Shown here in pieces: positions 1 to 7,424 of a DNA stretch of 15,769 nt. The position numbers and the translations under genes are program-made. The notes under the pieces are model-generated. The model was not told the origin of the DNA. It ran no database searches and saw only the letters and a program-made list of their open reading frames with translations. Every line of letters begins with the position of its first letter. The first letter of the stretch is position 1. The DNA is taken from NCBI GenBank assembly GCA_900554385.1, contig USHE01000020.1:1-15769 (forward strand), in the 5' to 3' direction. This DNA is from an uncultured bacterium (lineage in GTDB: Bacteria > Cyanobacteriota > Vampirovibrionia > Gastranaerophilales > Gastranaerophilaceae).

Positions 1-203
1 TACTACGATTGTAAAGACATAGTCTAAAACCCTTACGCAGTCTGACTATGACAGGACTAGAGATAGGTTATTAAACAATCCTTACGTCCTTGCTTTACTT
101 ACTGCCGAAAATTTCAGCACGAAAACTCCGCCAGTGTACTTATTATTAAACAATGTACAAATAATAATGTCAAGTGATGTTTGAAAACAGGCAATAAAAT
201 TTA
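1..203. other. Gene-free left edge, possibly structured transcript
   Basis: No convincing coding frame crosses this stretch on either strand. It lies downstream of leuD. It contains a minus-strand promoter-like pair (listed separately) that would transcribe leftward from about position 138. The transcribed part has a 7-bp inverted repeat, CATAGTC at 18-24 with GACTATG at 44-50 and a 19-nt loop. It also has two similar short segments, CGTAAGGATT and CGTAAGGGTT on the minus strand. It could be a small RNA, a leader of a gene to the left of the window, or a dispersed repeat. I recognise no known RNA family. The evidence for function is weak. Confidence 0.3.
145..173 (-). promoter_or_regulatory. 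Predicted promoter, minus strand, reading off the left edge
   Basis: Read on the minus strand, a perfect -35 hexamer TTGACA (168-173) is followed after 17 nt by TTTAAT (145-150). The transcript would start near 138 and run toward position 1. No open reading frame follows inside the window, so it serves either a noncoding RNA or a gene with a leader longer than 130 nt. The -35 is perfect, the -10 is moderate. Confidence 0.45.
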
Positions 204-695
204 TTAAAGTTTAAAACCGCCGTTTTTCTTAATATGTTCAACAAGCCCGCCGTCGTTAAGCATTTTTATCATCACAGGCGGTAACGGTTCTATTGGTATA
301 ATTGCGCCATTTGTAATATCAGTCAAAATACCTTTTTCAATATCCAAATCAAGTTCGTCACCAGCGTTAATTCCATCTGTATCGCATTCGATTGCGAGAA
401 GTCCTATATTAATAGCATTTCTGTAAAAAATTCTTGCAAATGATTTTGCAATTACAGCTCCAACACCTGCTATTTTTATTATTTGAGGAGCATGTTCTCT
501 TGATGAACCTAGCCCAAAGTTACTTCCGCCGACAACAAAATCCCCTTTATTCATTTTTGAGGCGAATTCAGGATCCGCATCCTCAAGTACGTGTTTCGCA
601 AACTCTTGAAGATTAGATCTCAGGTGGAACAGTCTTCCGGGTGCTATGTGGTCAGTTGAAATATTGTCGCCAAATTTAAATGCTTTTCCTCTCAT
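204..695 (-). CDS. leuD: 3-isopropylmalate dehydratase small subunit (LeuD)
   Basis: This 163-residue protein has the aconitase swivel-domain fold of isopropylmalate dehydratase small subunits. With the LeuC large subunit it isomerises 2-isopropylmalate to 3-isopropylmalate in cytosolic leucine synthesis. Visible marks are the N-terminal GDNISTDHIAPG segment and the family motif GSNFGLGSSREHAP at residues 57-70. The length fits the short, archaeal-type LeuD rather than the about 200-residue enterobacterial form. This subgroup also includes homoaconitase small subunits, so the exact substrate cannot be fixed from sequence alone. The start at 695 has the Shine-Dalgarno AAGGAG about 8 nt upstream. 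No leuC lies beside it in the window: upstream is a divergent phosphatase-like gene, and downstream is the gene-free left edge. Confidence 0.9.
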   Translation of the reverse strand: MRGKAFKFGDNISTDHIAPGRLFHLRSNLQEFAKHVLEDADPEFASKMNKGDFVVGGSNFGLGSSREHAPQIIKIAGVGAVIAKSFARIFYRNAINIGLLAIECDTDGINAGDELDLDIEKGILTDITNGAIIPIEPLPPVMIKMLNDGGLVEHIKKNGGFKL

Positions 696-749
696 AATAA
701 ATCTCCTTAAAAAATATATTTCTATAATACACCAAAAACAAAAAATATA

Positions 750-758
750 TGTTATAAT
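750..758 (+). promoter_or_regulatory. Extended -10 promoter for phosphatase-like gene
   Basis: TGTTATAAT is a consensus extended -10 element (TG-n-TATAAT). Transcription should start near 765, giving a 5' leader of about 13 nt that contains the Shine-Dalgarno site AAGAGG. No clear -35 is seen, which is usual for extended -10 promoters. Confidence 0.5.
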
Positions 759-777
759 AATTAAAAGAGGTAAAAAT

Positions 778-1401
778 ATGTACTTTAGCAGAAAATGTAA
801 AATAACTTATATATGCCACGGCGCAACAATATATTCAGATGAATTCAGGTTTTCGGATGTCGAGAATTATCCGCCGATTACTGAAAACGGATATGAAGAA
901 ATGGAAAGAATTTGCGATTATCTTCGCAAAAGAGGGGTGAAAAATGATAAAATTTATTCTTCACCAGCGACAAGATGCCTTCAATCGGCTAAAATGGTTG
1001 CAAAGGTTTACAAAAAAGACTTTGATATAATTGAAAATTTAAAAACAAGAAAATGCGGAAGTTTTAACGGGAAATCATTTGAACAACTTGAGTTTGAAGC
1101 ACCTGACCTTCTTCAGCGTTTAATCTCTGAGCCTGACAAGAAAACACCTGAGGATGCTGAATCGGTTTCTGAATTTATTATTAGAGTCGGAAAAGAAATT
1201 GAGGCTATAGTCGATAAAAATGAGGGTAACAGAATTATTATAGTTACACACCCTGATGTTATCAAGGCGGCGATTTGCGATGCTTTAAATATTCCTCATT
1301 CTTCACTTCAGCATATTTACATAAAAACAGGAAGTGCAACCCAGATTAGTTACTACGAAAGCTGGAAAAGCCTTGTTTATTCAGACTACACACCGCTGTA
1401 G
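778..1401 (+). CDS. Histidine phosphatase superfamily protein with CHG in place of RHG
   Basis: I place the start at 778, giving 207 residues, because AAGAGG sits 7 nt upstream. The same frame stays open further upstream but has no ribosome site there. The fold is that of the phosphoglycerate-mutase-like histidine phosphatases. The first catalytic segment is TYICHGATIYS (residues 10-20), the middle one IYSSPATRCLQSAKMVA (59-75), and the second catalytic histidine is H158 in VTHPDV. The nucleophile His14 and Arg66 are present. The usual Arg of RHG is Cys13 (codon TGC, one base from CGC), and the proton-donor segment reads SFNGKSF without the usual Glu. Family members dephosphorylate sugar phosphates, nucleotides or alpha-ribazole phosphate. 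Here the altered phosphate pocket suggests a changed or lost activity. It converges with the radical SAM gene, 33 nt apart. Confidence 0.8.
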   Translation: MYFSRKCKITYICHGATIYSDEFRFSDVENYPPITENGYEEMERICDYLRKRGVKNDKIYSSPATRCLQSAKMVAKVYKKDFDIIENLKTRKCGSFNGKSFEQLEFEAPDLLQRLISEPDKKTPEDAESVSEFIIRVGKEIEAIVDKNEGNRIIIVTHPDVIKAAICDALNIPHSSLQHIYIKTGSATQISYYESWKSLVYSDYTPL

Positions 1402-1434
1402 ACAATATGTTTGGTTATGACACTGCGTTAGACA

Positions 1435-2973
1435 CTATTCTTTAATAAGACGTTCATTTTCTTTAATGAGAAATTCTTTACCTGGGCGTATATCAATGAA
1501 ATCCCAAGGTAGTGGAGTGTCGTAAGAATAGTTTTCCAGAGCAAAATAATCAGTATCTATATTAAATTTCTTTGCTGAAGACTTAAACGCGCCGAGTTTC
1601 CCGCCTTTTTTGTAGACTTCAACTAAAAAGTCCCCTAAGGATTTGTCGCCGCGCGAAAGTACAGCTTGCCAGTAATCCCATTTTGCGCTGGAAACAGATA
1701 CTTCTATACCGAGTTTGTGCATTTCTTTTTTAAGGTAAGCAGATTTTTCTTCAAGCAATTTTGTTTCTTCACGTCCGCACCATTGGAAAGGAGTGTTTGG
1801 CTTTGGTACAAATGTTGAAATACCAAAAGAGATATTAAAACCTTTAAATTTATCCTTAATTCTTTTGGCGAGGGCAAGCATTTCATCAATATCAGCCTGA
1901 GTTTCTGTCGGCAAACCAATCATTCCGTAAAACTTAAACCCTTTCAGACCTGCATTTACGGCAACTTCAACTGCATTCATAATTTGATTTTCTTCGAGAT
2001 TTTTGTTAATAACTTTACGTAATCTTTCGCTTCCTGCTTCAATCGCAAGAGTAATATGTTTTTGCCCTGTAGCTACCAAAGTTTTAAGAATGTCAGGCGT
2101 AATTGCATCAACTCGGAGTGATGACACGCTCATTTCAATTTCTGCCCCATTTTCAACCTTTTGGTAAATATGCTCGCAAATCTTGTCAAACTGAGGATGT
2201 GCACTTAGCTGCGCACCTAAGAGTGCAATTTTATTTGTATTCAAAAGACCGAGTTCAATAGCAGTGATAACATCTTCATAAGGCATAAACCTTAAAGGGA
2301 GATTTAAGTAAGAAGCAAGACAAAACCCGCATCTGTTAGCGCAGCCACGAGCAACTTCAAGGATAAAGGTATTTTTAAAAAATGCCCGCTCGCTTATAAT
2401 TGGTGTATAAATACTTTCTTCCAAGCGTTTCGTAAGCTTTTTAACAACTTTACGTTCAAAGGATGGAACATAAACTCCATCCAGCTCGTTAATAAGCTTT
2501 AATCGTTCGATTTTGGATTTATCAGAGTTATTCTTACAGATATCGACAATTTGTGAATTTATATCTTCTCCGTCACCGATAATAAAGAAGTCAAAGAAAT
2601 CTGCATAAGGTTCAGGATTTGCGGATACCACAGGTCCTCCCGCAAAAATAAGCGGAAATTCTTCTCCGCGCTCAACTGTTTTTAACGGAATATTATATTT
2701 TTCAAGCATTGAAAATATAGTAAGAAAATCTGTATCAAAGCTGAACGAATATCCAATCAGTCCGAGTTCCGTCGGATTAAAACGAGTAACTGCGGTATCT
2801 GAATAAACAGCTTCAATATTAACATCTTCCCGTTCATCAATATTCTTAAACATCCACAAAAAGCCTAAAGATGACAGTGCAAACGCCTCAGGTCCTGGAA
2901 ATGCCATCCACATATTAAACCCTTCATGTTTATTTAAAATACGATTATAAAGATAGATATCAGCAGTTTTCAT
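1435..2973 (-). CDS. B12-binding-type radical SAM protein
   Basis: The protein has 512 residues from the ATG at 2973. The same frame can be extended to a TTG at 2988, but the ATG has a good Shine-Dalgarno (GAGGAAG) about 6 nt upstream and the TTG has none. Residues up to about 140 form a Rossmann-like cobalamin-binding-type domain with the closing pattern FAGGPVVSANPEPYADF and IIGDGED. I see no DxHxxG cobalamin-ligand motif. The radical SAM core follows, with its cluster motif in ARGCANRCGFCLASY (cysteines about 211, 215 and 218). It includes the later strand LAIEAGSERLR and a C-terminal extension. Such proteins use a 4Fe-4S cluster and S-adenosylmethionine for radical chemistry; the substrate is unknown. 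The start overlaps the stop of the upstream membrane-protein gene by 14 nt, which suggests translational coupling. Confidence 0.85.
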   Translation of the reverse strand: MKTADIYLYNRILNKHEGFNMWMAFPGPEAFALSSLGFLWMFKNIDEREDVNIEAVYSDTAVTRFNPTELGLIGYSFSFDTDFLTIFSMLEKYNIPLKTVERGEEFPLIFAGGPVVSANPEPYADFFDFFIIGDGEDINSQIVDICKNNSDKSKIERLKLINELDGVYVPSFERKVVKKLTKRLEESIYTPIISERAFFKNTFILEVARGCANRCGFCLASYLNLPLRFMPYEDVITAIELGLLNTNKIALLGAQLSAHPQFDKICEHIYQKVENGAEIEMSVSSLRVDAITPDILKTLVATGQKHITLAIEAGSERLRKVINKNLEENQIMNAVEVAVNAGLKGFKFYGMIGLPTETQADIDEMLALAKRIKDKFKGFNISFGISTFVPKPNTPFQWCGREETKLLEEKSAYLKKEMHKLGIEVSVSSAKWDYWQAVLSRGDKSLGDFLVEVYKKGGKLGAFKSSAKKFNIDTDYFALENYSYDTPLPWDFIDIRPGKEFLIKENERLIKE

Positions 2974-4009
2974 CTTCAACTTCCTCAAATTTACAGGAGT
3001 TTATTGGTGCAAGATAAAGTTCATCAATTAGTACGCACACAGTTGCCGCAATTGCAGGGGAAAGAATAACTCCCCAAAATCCGAGAAATTGTTCTGCTAA
3101 AAACAAAGCCAGAAATATCATAAGCGGGTGTAGCTGCATAAATTTTCCAAATAAAATAGGGCGTACAATGTAGTTTGATAATTGCTGTACGAGCAAGAAA
3201 CCTGCCATAATTAGCACGATTTTAACAACTCCGAGCGGATATGCGATAAGAAGAATAACTCCGAGAGCGATTGTCGGACCTAAAAGAGGGATAATATCAA
3301 GTATACCTGTTATTAAGCCAAGTAAAAGTGAGTAATCAACACCAAGAATTGCAAGGACAATAGTCATCATTAAACCGACAGATATCATAGAAATAAGTTG
3401 CGCTCTCACATATCCGCCGACTTTGTTGCTGATATTAGTTAAAATTTCAGAAGCTTTTTTCTTAAGTTTTTCAGGAAAAAATTCCAGAAATTTTTCTTTT
3501 AAATAATCTTTGTCCGCAAGCAGATAGTAAATAATCATAGTAAGTGCAACTATCAAAACTGCAATCTGGAAAATTCCCATAGTAAACGACCACGAATGAT
3601 TGACAATATTCTGTGCAACATCAGGGGATGCCCCCATAACGTTATCCATTGATATCAAATCAGAAAGCTTATGCCCGAAAATACTGAAGGTTGAAAGATA
3701 CTCTATAGCAGCAATTAATTTTTGCGGGAAATACATTACAAAGGTTCTTATTTCCTTGTATGCTATAAGAAGTATAGGAATAAACAGTGCAAATATAGCA
3801 CCTGTTCCCAGAGATACTGCAATTATAGATGCTCCGTTTCTTCCAAATCTTGTTTCCATTTTAGACACATACGGATTTAGTGCGCACGCAATCACATAAG
3901 CCGCAAAAAATAACAGCGCAATTCCTGTAACTTTGGGCATAATATATATAAGAGATATTACCAGTATCAAAAATATTATGTTTTTAGTTGTAAAATATTG
4001 TTTTAACAT
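2960..4009 (-). CDS. AI-2E/PerM family membrane protein
   Basis: This 349-residue integral membrane protein belongs to the AI-2E transporter (PerM/YtvI-like) family. It has an N-terminal pair of hydrophobic segments (about residues 10-50), another near 58-85, and one near 145-165. A C-terminal group includes the family-typical GLITGILDIIPLLGPTIALG and FWGVILSPAIAA stretches. Members are proposed exporters or permeases; autoinducer-2 export is established for only a few, so the substrate is open. The start at 4009 is fixed by a near-perfect Shine-Dalgarno, GAGGAGG, a few nt upstream. The gene leads a two-gene operon with the radical SAM gene, whose start lies inside its 3' end. Confidence 0.88.
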   Translation of the reverse strand: MLKQYFTTKNIIFLILVISLIYIMPKVTGIALLFFAAYVIACALNPYVSKMETRFGRNGASIIAVSLGTGAIFALFIPILLIAYKEIRTFVMYFPQKLIAAIEYLSTFSIFGHKLSDLISMDNVMGASPDVAQNIVNHSWSFTMGIFQIAVLIVALTMIIYYLLADKDYLKEKFLEFFPEKLKKKASEILTNISNKVGGYVRAQLISMISVGLMMTIVLAILGVDYSLLLGLITGILDIIPLLGPTIALGVILLIAYPLGVVKIVLIMAGFLLVQQLSNYIVRPILFGKFMQLHPLMIFLALFLAEQFLGFWGVILSPAIAATVCVLIDELYLAPINSCKFEEVEDENC

Positions 4010-4030
4010 TATCCCTCCTCAGTTGAAACA

Positions 4031-4059
4031 ATTTTACAGAAAAAAACGCAAACATGCAA
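4031..4059 (-). promoter_or_regulatory. Sigma70-type promoter for the AI-2E/radical SAM operon
   Basis: On the minus strand TTGCAT (4054-4059) is followed after exactly 17 nt by TAAAAT (4031-4036). The predicted start is near 4024, giving a short leader of about 15 nt carrying GAGGAGG. This is a good match to the housekeeping consensus. Confidence 0.6.
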
Positions 4060-4131
4060 TTAATAATTTATCTAACAATATGTAAAGAAATATTACAAGA
4101 TTTTTAATAAAAGGCAATAATTATAACGTTA

Positions 4132-4137
4132 TATACT
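4132..4137 (+). promoter_or_regulatory. Possible -10 box upstream of the Gln-rich protein gene
   Basis: TATACT lies about 40 nt before the ATG at 4178. No good -35 is visible at the right spacing. It overlaps a perfect 12-bp palindrome TATAACGTTATA at 4122-4133, which could be an operator but is also likely by chance in such AT-rich DNA. This is a weak call. Confidence 0.25.
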
Positions 4138-4177
4138 TTATATATTTAAGAGAACAAATAAACACGAAGGGCACGAC

Positions 4178-4714
4178 ATGGGTTTACTAACCGGCGGATA
4201 CTTAAAAATGTATACGAAAAAGCTGCAGTTGCAATTGCAACACCAGCTGACCAGTGTTATGCTCCGTCACAACCGGGTTCAAAAGCAAGTTGGTGAGATG
4301 GAGCGACGCCTAACCCAGATGCAGCAACAACAAAATTCTACGTTTAACGCTACTATACAAGCGAAAAACTATGGTGCATATGCAAGTATTTTTGGAATTG
4401 ATCCAAATACTGGACAGTCAACAATCAATCCAAATGACGTACAAGCAATGCAGACTGCGAATAATTCTTATCAGGCTGCTCAACAACGTATAGCAGTATT
4501 ATCTCAGCAACAGAAATTTATGATGGATGAATCTTTTGAGCAATTCAGGACAATGCAGCTTGAACCGTTGCAGCAACTTGAAGAAAGTCTTGCGATGGAA
4601 AAAGCAAATCTTGAATCCAGACTGGCAACAATCAAGGAACAACACGAATCCGCTCAGGCTATGGAAAAAGATTCACGAAAAGATGCAGTTCCGGACTACA
4701 CGGGACAAGGTTAA
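4178..4714 (+). CDS. Gln-rich coiled-coil protein of unknown function
   Basis: I do not recognise this 178-residue protein. It is unusually rich in glutamine and methionine. Residues about 13-55 and 100-165 look like two long amphipathic helices suited to coiled coils. Between them is a short Gly/Asn/Pro segment (around FGIDPNTGQSTINP). There is no signal peptide or membrane segment, so it should be cytosolic or a component of an assembled structure. The ATG at 4178 has GAAGG 7 nt upstream. Compared with its neighbours the gene uses more codons such as CGT, CGC and CTG, and it ends in a strong terminator. Both hint at good expression as a single-gene unit. Architecture alone would suit a secretion-apparatus or cell-structure component, but no motif supports a particular one. 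Confidence 0.75.
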   Translation: MGLLTGGYLKMYTKKLQLQLQHQLTSVMLRHNRVQKQVGEMERRLTQMQQQQNSTFNATIQAKNYGAYASIFGIDPNTGQSTINPNDVQAMQTANNSYQAAQQRIAVLSQQQKFMMDESFEQFRTMQLEPLQQLEESLAMEKANLESRLATIKEQHESAQAMEKDSRKDAVPDYTGQG

Positions 4715-4720
4715 TAAATC

Positions 4721-4755
4721 AAAAGGTTCGGTCACCGCCGAACCTTTTATTTTTT
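4721..4755 (+). terminator. Rho-independent terminator after the Gln-rich gene
   Basis: A perfect 11-bp stem, AAAAGGTTCGG (4721-4731) with CCGAACCTTTT (4738-4748), encloses a 6-nt loop and is followed by a T-rich run to 4755. It lies just after the stop of the plus-strand gene. It also abuts the stop of the convergent ferredoxin gene, so it may serve both directions, though the minus-strand T-tract is weaker. Confidence 0.9.
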
Positions 4756-4756
4756 C

Positions 4757-4942
4757 TTAAGTTTCGTGGATATCAATAGCACTGTAAGGACAACAAATTG
4801 CCGCATCCAGACAGCTGTCCTCATTTCCGCAAACTTTGTTTTGGTTTGCGATTGCGTAATTTCCGAGCATATCGAAAACTTCCGGACTTACTGTTGTGCA
4901 TATTCCGCACCCTACACACCTTTCCGAAACACTGACAAACAT
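4757..4942 (-). CDS. Small single-cluster 4Fe-4S ferredoxin
   Basis: This 61-residue acidic protein carries one ferredoxin cluster site: CVGCGIC (C9, C12, C15) and the distal cysteine C51 in CCPYSAI. These are the four ligands expected for a single [4Fe-4S] cluster of the monocluster (Thermotoga/Desulfovibrio-like) type. Additional cysteines at 38, 44 and 50 might form a disulfide, as in some family members, though C50 next to the ligand C51 is unusual. It is a soluble low-potential electron carrier; its partner cannot be told from the context. The radical SAM protein and flavoenzymes nearby are possible but unproven partners. The start has only a weak ribosome site (AGGT). The gene lies 77 nt downstream of thrB on the same strand with no terminator between, so co-transcription is possible. 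Confidence 0.88.
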   Translation of the reverse strand: MFVSVSERCVGCGICTTVSPEVFDMLGNYAIANQNKVCGNEDSCLDAAICCPYSAIDIHET

Positions 4943-5019
4943 AATTTATACCTATACTAAACTAATACGACCTAATATAAGTATTTACTATGTTTTTAAT
5001 ATTTCATCAGACAAATTAC

Positions 5020-5967
5020 TTACTCATCCTGAGTAAGCACAATTGCACCCTGATTTTCGACAGGCATCGTTATTAATTCAGCCTTAACGTTCAAATCGTT
5101 CCAAACTTCTTTCACAATTGATTTAATCTTATCAAGATTGTTCTTTTCCGAAACGATTAAAATGGAAGGTCCTGCTCCGCTAAGCACACAGCCCAATACA
5201 TTTTCTTCATGCTTTAAACGTTCTGCAATTTTTTCCAAACCAGGAACAAGTTTCATTCTATACGGCTGGTGTAATTTATCTCTAAGTGCCAATTTCATTA
5301 ACTGAGAATCTTTTGTATGAACGGCGTGGATAAACATTCCCATACGCTGAGCGTTAAAAATTGCGTCCTGCATCGGAACTTCCTGTGGTAAAACTGAGCG
5401 TGAAATATCCGTTGCAAGCTCATATTCAGGAATACAAACTGTCAAAGTCCAATCTTCAGGCCAATCTATTTTTCTATAAACAATACTTCCGTCATCTTCA
5501 CTTGACGTAAGAGTTAAACCGCCCACAATTGCAGGAGTAACATTATCAGGATGTCCCTCAACTTCGGTTGCTATTGACAACAAAGCAGCTTCATCTGCAG
5601 GTCTGCCCAGCAATTCATTTGCAGCGATTAAACCGCCGACTATAACAGAAGCACTGCTTCCAAGTCCTCTTGCAATAGGTATTTCTGAGTGAATTGTAAT
5701 CTTTAATTCACTTGGAGTTTGACCTATTGAATTATAAAGAAGCTCGACAGCCTTATAAATAATGCTGTTTTCATCCATAGGAATATGTTCTAGCGAAAAC
5801 TCGTCTGTAGACTCGTTTTCAGGGATAACATTTATTTCAACTCCGGTTCCCGGTAATACGGTTTCCTCAATCGTTACTGTATTATAAAGCGGCAACGCAA
5901 GCCCCATACAATCAAATCCTGGGCCTAAATTAGCAGTAGTAGCCGGTACTTTAACACTTACTTTCAT
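5020..5967 (-). CDS. thrB: Homoserine kinase
   Basis: This is a GHMP-family kinase of 315 residues, the usual length for ThrB. It phosphorylates L-homoserine to O-phosphohomoserine, the step before threonine synthase, in the cytosol. The N-terminus VKVPATTANLGPGFDCMGLAL is typical of ThrB. The ATP-binding motif PIARGLGSSAS is at residues 97-107, and the C-terminal glycine-rich GCVLSGAGPSIL is also present. The ATG at 5967 is preceded by GAGGAAG. The neighbouring threonine genes (thrA, thrC) are not in the window. The divergent neighbour is the MnmC-like gene, with two back-to-back promoters in the 130-nt gap. Confidence 0.95.
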   Translation of the reverse strand: MKVSVKVPATTANLGPGFDCMGLALPLYNTVTIEETVLPGTGVEINVIPENESTDEFSLEHIPMDENSIIYKAVELLYNSIGQTPSELKITIHSEIPIARGLGSSASVIVGGLIAANELLGRPADEAALLSIATEVEGHPDNVTPAIVGGLTLTSSEDDGSIVYRKIDWPEDWTLTVCIPEYELATDISRSVLPQEVPMQDAIFNAQRMGMFIHAVHTKDSQLMKLALRDKLHQPYRMKLVPGLEKIAERLKHEENVLGCVLSGAGPSILIVSEKNNLDKIKSIVKEVWNDLNVKAELITMPVENQGAIVLTQDE

Positions 5968-5992
5968 ATCTTCCTCATTACTTTACTCTGCT

Positions 5993-6022
5993 ATTGTATC
6001 ATAAATATAAAAAATCAACCAA
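5993..6022 (-). promoter_or_regulatory. Promoter for thrB with extended -10
   Basis: On the minus strand the extended -10 TGATACAAT has its hexamer TACAAT at 5993-5998. A TTGGTT lies 18 nt upstream at 6017-6022. The start would be near 5986, leaving a leader of about 20 nt with a Shine-Dalgarno site. Confidence 0.5.
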
Positions 6023-6063
6023 ATATCCCTTATAATCTTAATATATTGCGATATTTAACAAAT

Positions 6064-6091
6064 TTGAGCCTTATTTTAAGCAGTATATAAT
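6064..6091 (+). promoter_or_regulatory. Promoter placing the MnmC-like gene on a leaderless transcript
   Basis: TTGAGC (6064-6069), a 16-nt spacer and a perfect TATAAT (6086-6091) are followed by only 6 nt before the ATG at 6098. The expected transcription start therefore coincides with the A of the start codon. No Shine-Dalgarno sequence is present. Confidence 0.65.
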
Positions 6092-6097
6092 AGTATT

Positions 6098-7375
6098 ATG
6101 TATAATTTCTACCCGTATTTCACAAATGACGGCTCTGTAGGGCTTTTTTCAGAAAGTGATAATGATATTTATCACTCGACTTACGGCGCATTGACAGAAG
6201 CTTATGAAAAGTTTATTCTGCCTGCAGATTTTAAAAATCATTTTAAAAATAATAATAAAATAAAAATTTTGGACATTTGTTTTGGAATTGGATATAACTC
6301 AAAAAGTTTCATAAATTATTTCATAGAAAACATATATAACGACACGATATATACCAATAATATTAATACAGATAATTATAACGTAGAGATATATACTGAT
6401 AATAATTCGATAAGAACTTCTGCAATAGAACAAGAAAATAATAAAAATTTTGAAATTTATATAAAGGCGATTGATATCGATAAAACTTTGGCGTTTTTAT
6501 CTCCGTTTATAATTTGCGACAAAAAGAAATTACCAAAGAATTATAAACTACCATTTGAAAACGAAAAAATATCAAAAATGCTCAACAAACCGCCAAAAGA
6601 CAAAATTAAATTTTTGCCTGAAATAAATTTCTTACTATATCAAAAAATAATCGAAAAAGATCCTGAAATCTTTAACAATGAAGATATTAGTTTACTATTA
6701 AATTCTCCAAAATATAAAGAATTTTTTGAGCCGTCTATTTGCCGTTTATTTGAATTTAATAAAAACGAGAGGTATTCTAGTGGCTTTTTAAAGCGTTATT
6801 ACGCCTTCTTACATAATATATATTATAGGTATCTATCAAGTAGGTATAAAAACGCATTTAAAAGCCCTGTATTGAACAATTTTATTTTTGACCTAAAAAT
6901 AGAGGATGCAAGAAAAGAACTTCTGCATGATAATAATAAATATGATTATATATTTTTAGATGCATTTTCTCCTGCAAAATGTCCCGCACTATGGAGTGTT
7001 GATTTTTTCAGGCTTTTATATGAACACCTTAATGATAACGGGATGATTTTAACGTATTCAAATTCAGCGTCAATCCGAAACGCATTCCTTCACGCAGGAT
7101 TTTTTATTGGAAAAACATACAACAATTCTCTGGATAAATTTATGGGAACAGTTGCAGTCAAAAATAAATCACTCATAAAACATGAGCTTTCAGAATACGA
7201 TTTAGGGCTTCTAAAAACAAAAGCAGGTATATTTTATCGTGACGAAAATTTAACAGCCCTTAATGAGGCGATAATCAACTCTCATAAAATAGAGGTTGAA
7301 AAATCAAACTTAATCTCCAGCTCAAGATATATTAAGTCATATAAAACTAGAAATATCATGCAAGAATATTATTAG
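6098..7375 (+). CDS. MnmC-type SAM-dependent methyltransferase with large insertion
   Basis: This 425-residue protein resembles the methyltransferase part of MnmC (MnmD type, Methyltransf_30), which methylates the aminomethyl group of wobble uridine in certain tRNAs. The SAM-binding motif is ILDICFGIGYN (residues 57-67). The family catalytic-region signature YIFLDAFSPAKCPALWSVDFF is at about 284-304, followed by the Rossmann end GMILTYSNSASIRNAF. In known members these two motifs are about 110 residues apart; here they are about 225 apart. The extra length holds a low-complexity Asn/Tyr/Ile/Asp segment (about 75-118) and a helical stretch (about 145-260). No oxidase domain is attached. The reading frame is very AT-rich. 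There is no Shine-Dalgarno; a TATAAT ends 7 nt before the ATG, so translation is probably leaderless. The exact tRNA substrate is inferred from family membership. Confidence 0.8.
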   Translation: MYNFYPYFTNDGSVGLFSESDNDIYHSTYGALTEAYEKFILPADFKNHFKNNNKIKILDICFGIGYNSKSFINYFIENIYNDTIYTNNINTDNYNVEIYTDNNSIRTSAIEQENNKNFEIYIKAIDIDKTLAFLSPFIICDKKKLPKNYKLPFENEKISKMLNKPPKDKIKFLPEINFLLYQKIIEKDPEIFNNEDISLLLNSPKYKEFFEPSICRLFEFNKNERYSSGFLKRYYAFLHNIYYRYLSSRYKNAFKSPVLNNFIFDLKIEDARKELLHDNNKYDYIFLDAFSPAKCPALWSVDFFRLLYEHLNDNGMILTYSNSASIRNAFLHAGFFIGKTYNNSLDKFMGTVAVKNKSLIKHELSEYDLGLLKTKAGIFYRDENLTALNEAIINSHKIEVEKSNLISSSRYIKSYKTRNIMQEYY

Positions 7376-7385
7376 TATATAACTA

Positions 7386-7411
7386 AACGATATATTCGTT
7401 ATATTTTTACA
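7386..7411 (+). terminator. Weak terminator-like hairpin after the MnmC-like gene
   Basis: AACGA and TCGTT form a 5-bp inverted repeat around TATAT at 7386-7400, followed by ATATTTTT. The stem is short and AT-rich, so termination efficiency would be low. Confidence 0.25.
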
Positions 7412-7424
7412 ATTACTTAATTAT

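Noticed and set aside
1..138. Possible tmRNA on the minus strand, because of the segment TTTAATAACC resembling the tag stop region
   Set aside because: The codons before the stops do not give a tag ending in a hydrophobic-Ala-Ala sequence, an earlier in-frame stop occurs, and no tRNA-like 5' end (GGGG...TTCGAC) follows the promoter.
646..777. N-terminal extension of the phosphatase-like frame back to 646
   Set aside because: It overlaps the divergent leuD gene and the promoter region and has no Shine-Dalgarno; the ATG at 778 has one.
1402..1434. ACTGCGTTAGAC in the phosphatase/radical SAM gap as a third copy of the edge/spacer motif
   Set aside because: The match is too short and imperfect to exceed chance in a window of this size.
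2974..2988. Upstream TTG start for the radical SAM gene
   Set aside because: It has no ribosome site, while the ATG at 2973 has GAGGAAG at good spacing and a typical coupling overlap with the preceding gene.
4122..4133. 12-bp palindrome TATAACGTTATA as a regulator operator
   Set aside because: Short AT-rich palindromes are expected by chance here and no second copy or matching regulator was seen.
4757..4942. Two-cluster ferredoxin, given seven cysteines
   Set aside because: Only one CxxCxxC plus CP set is present; the remaining cysteines do not form a second cluster motif.
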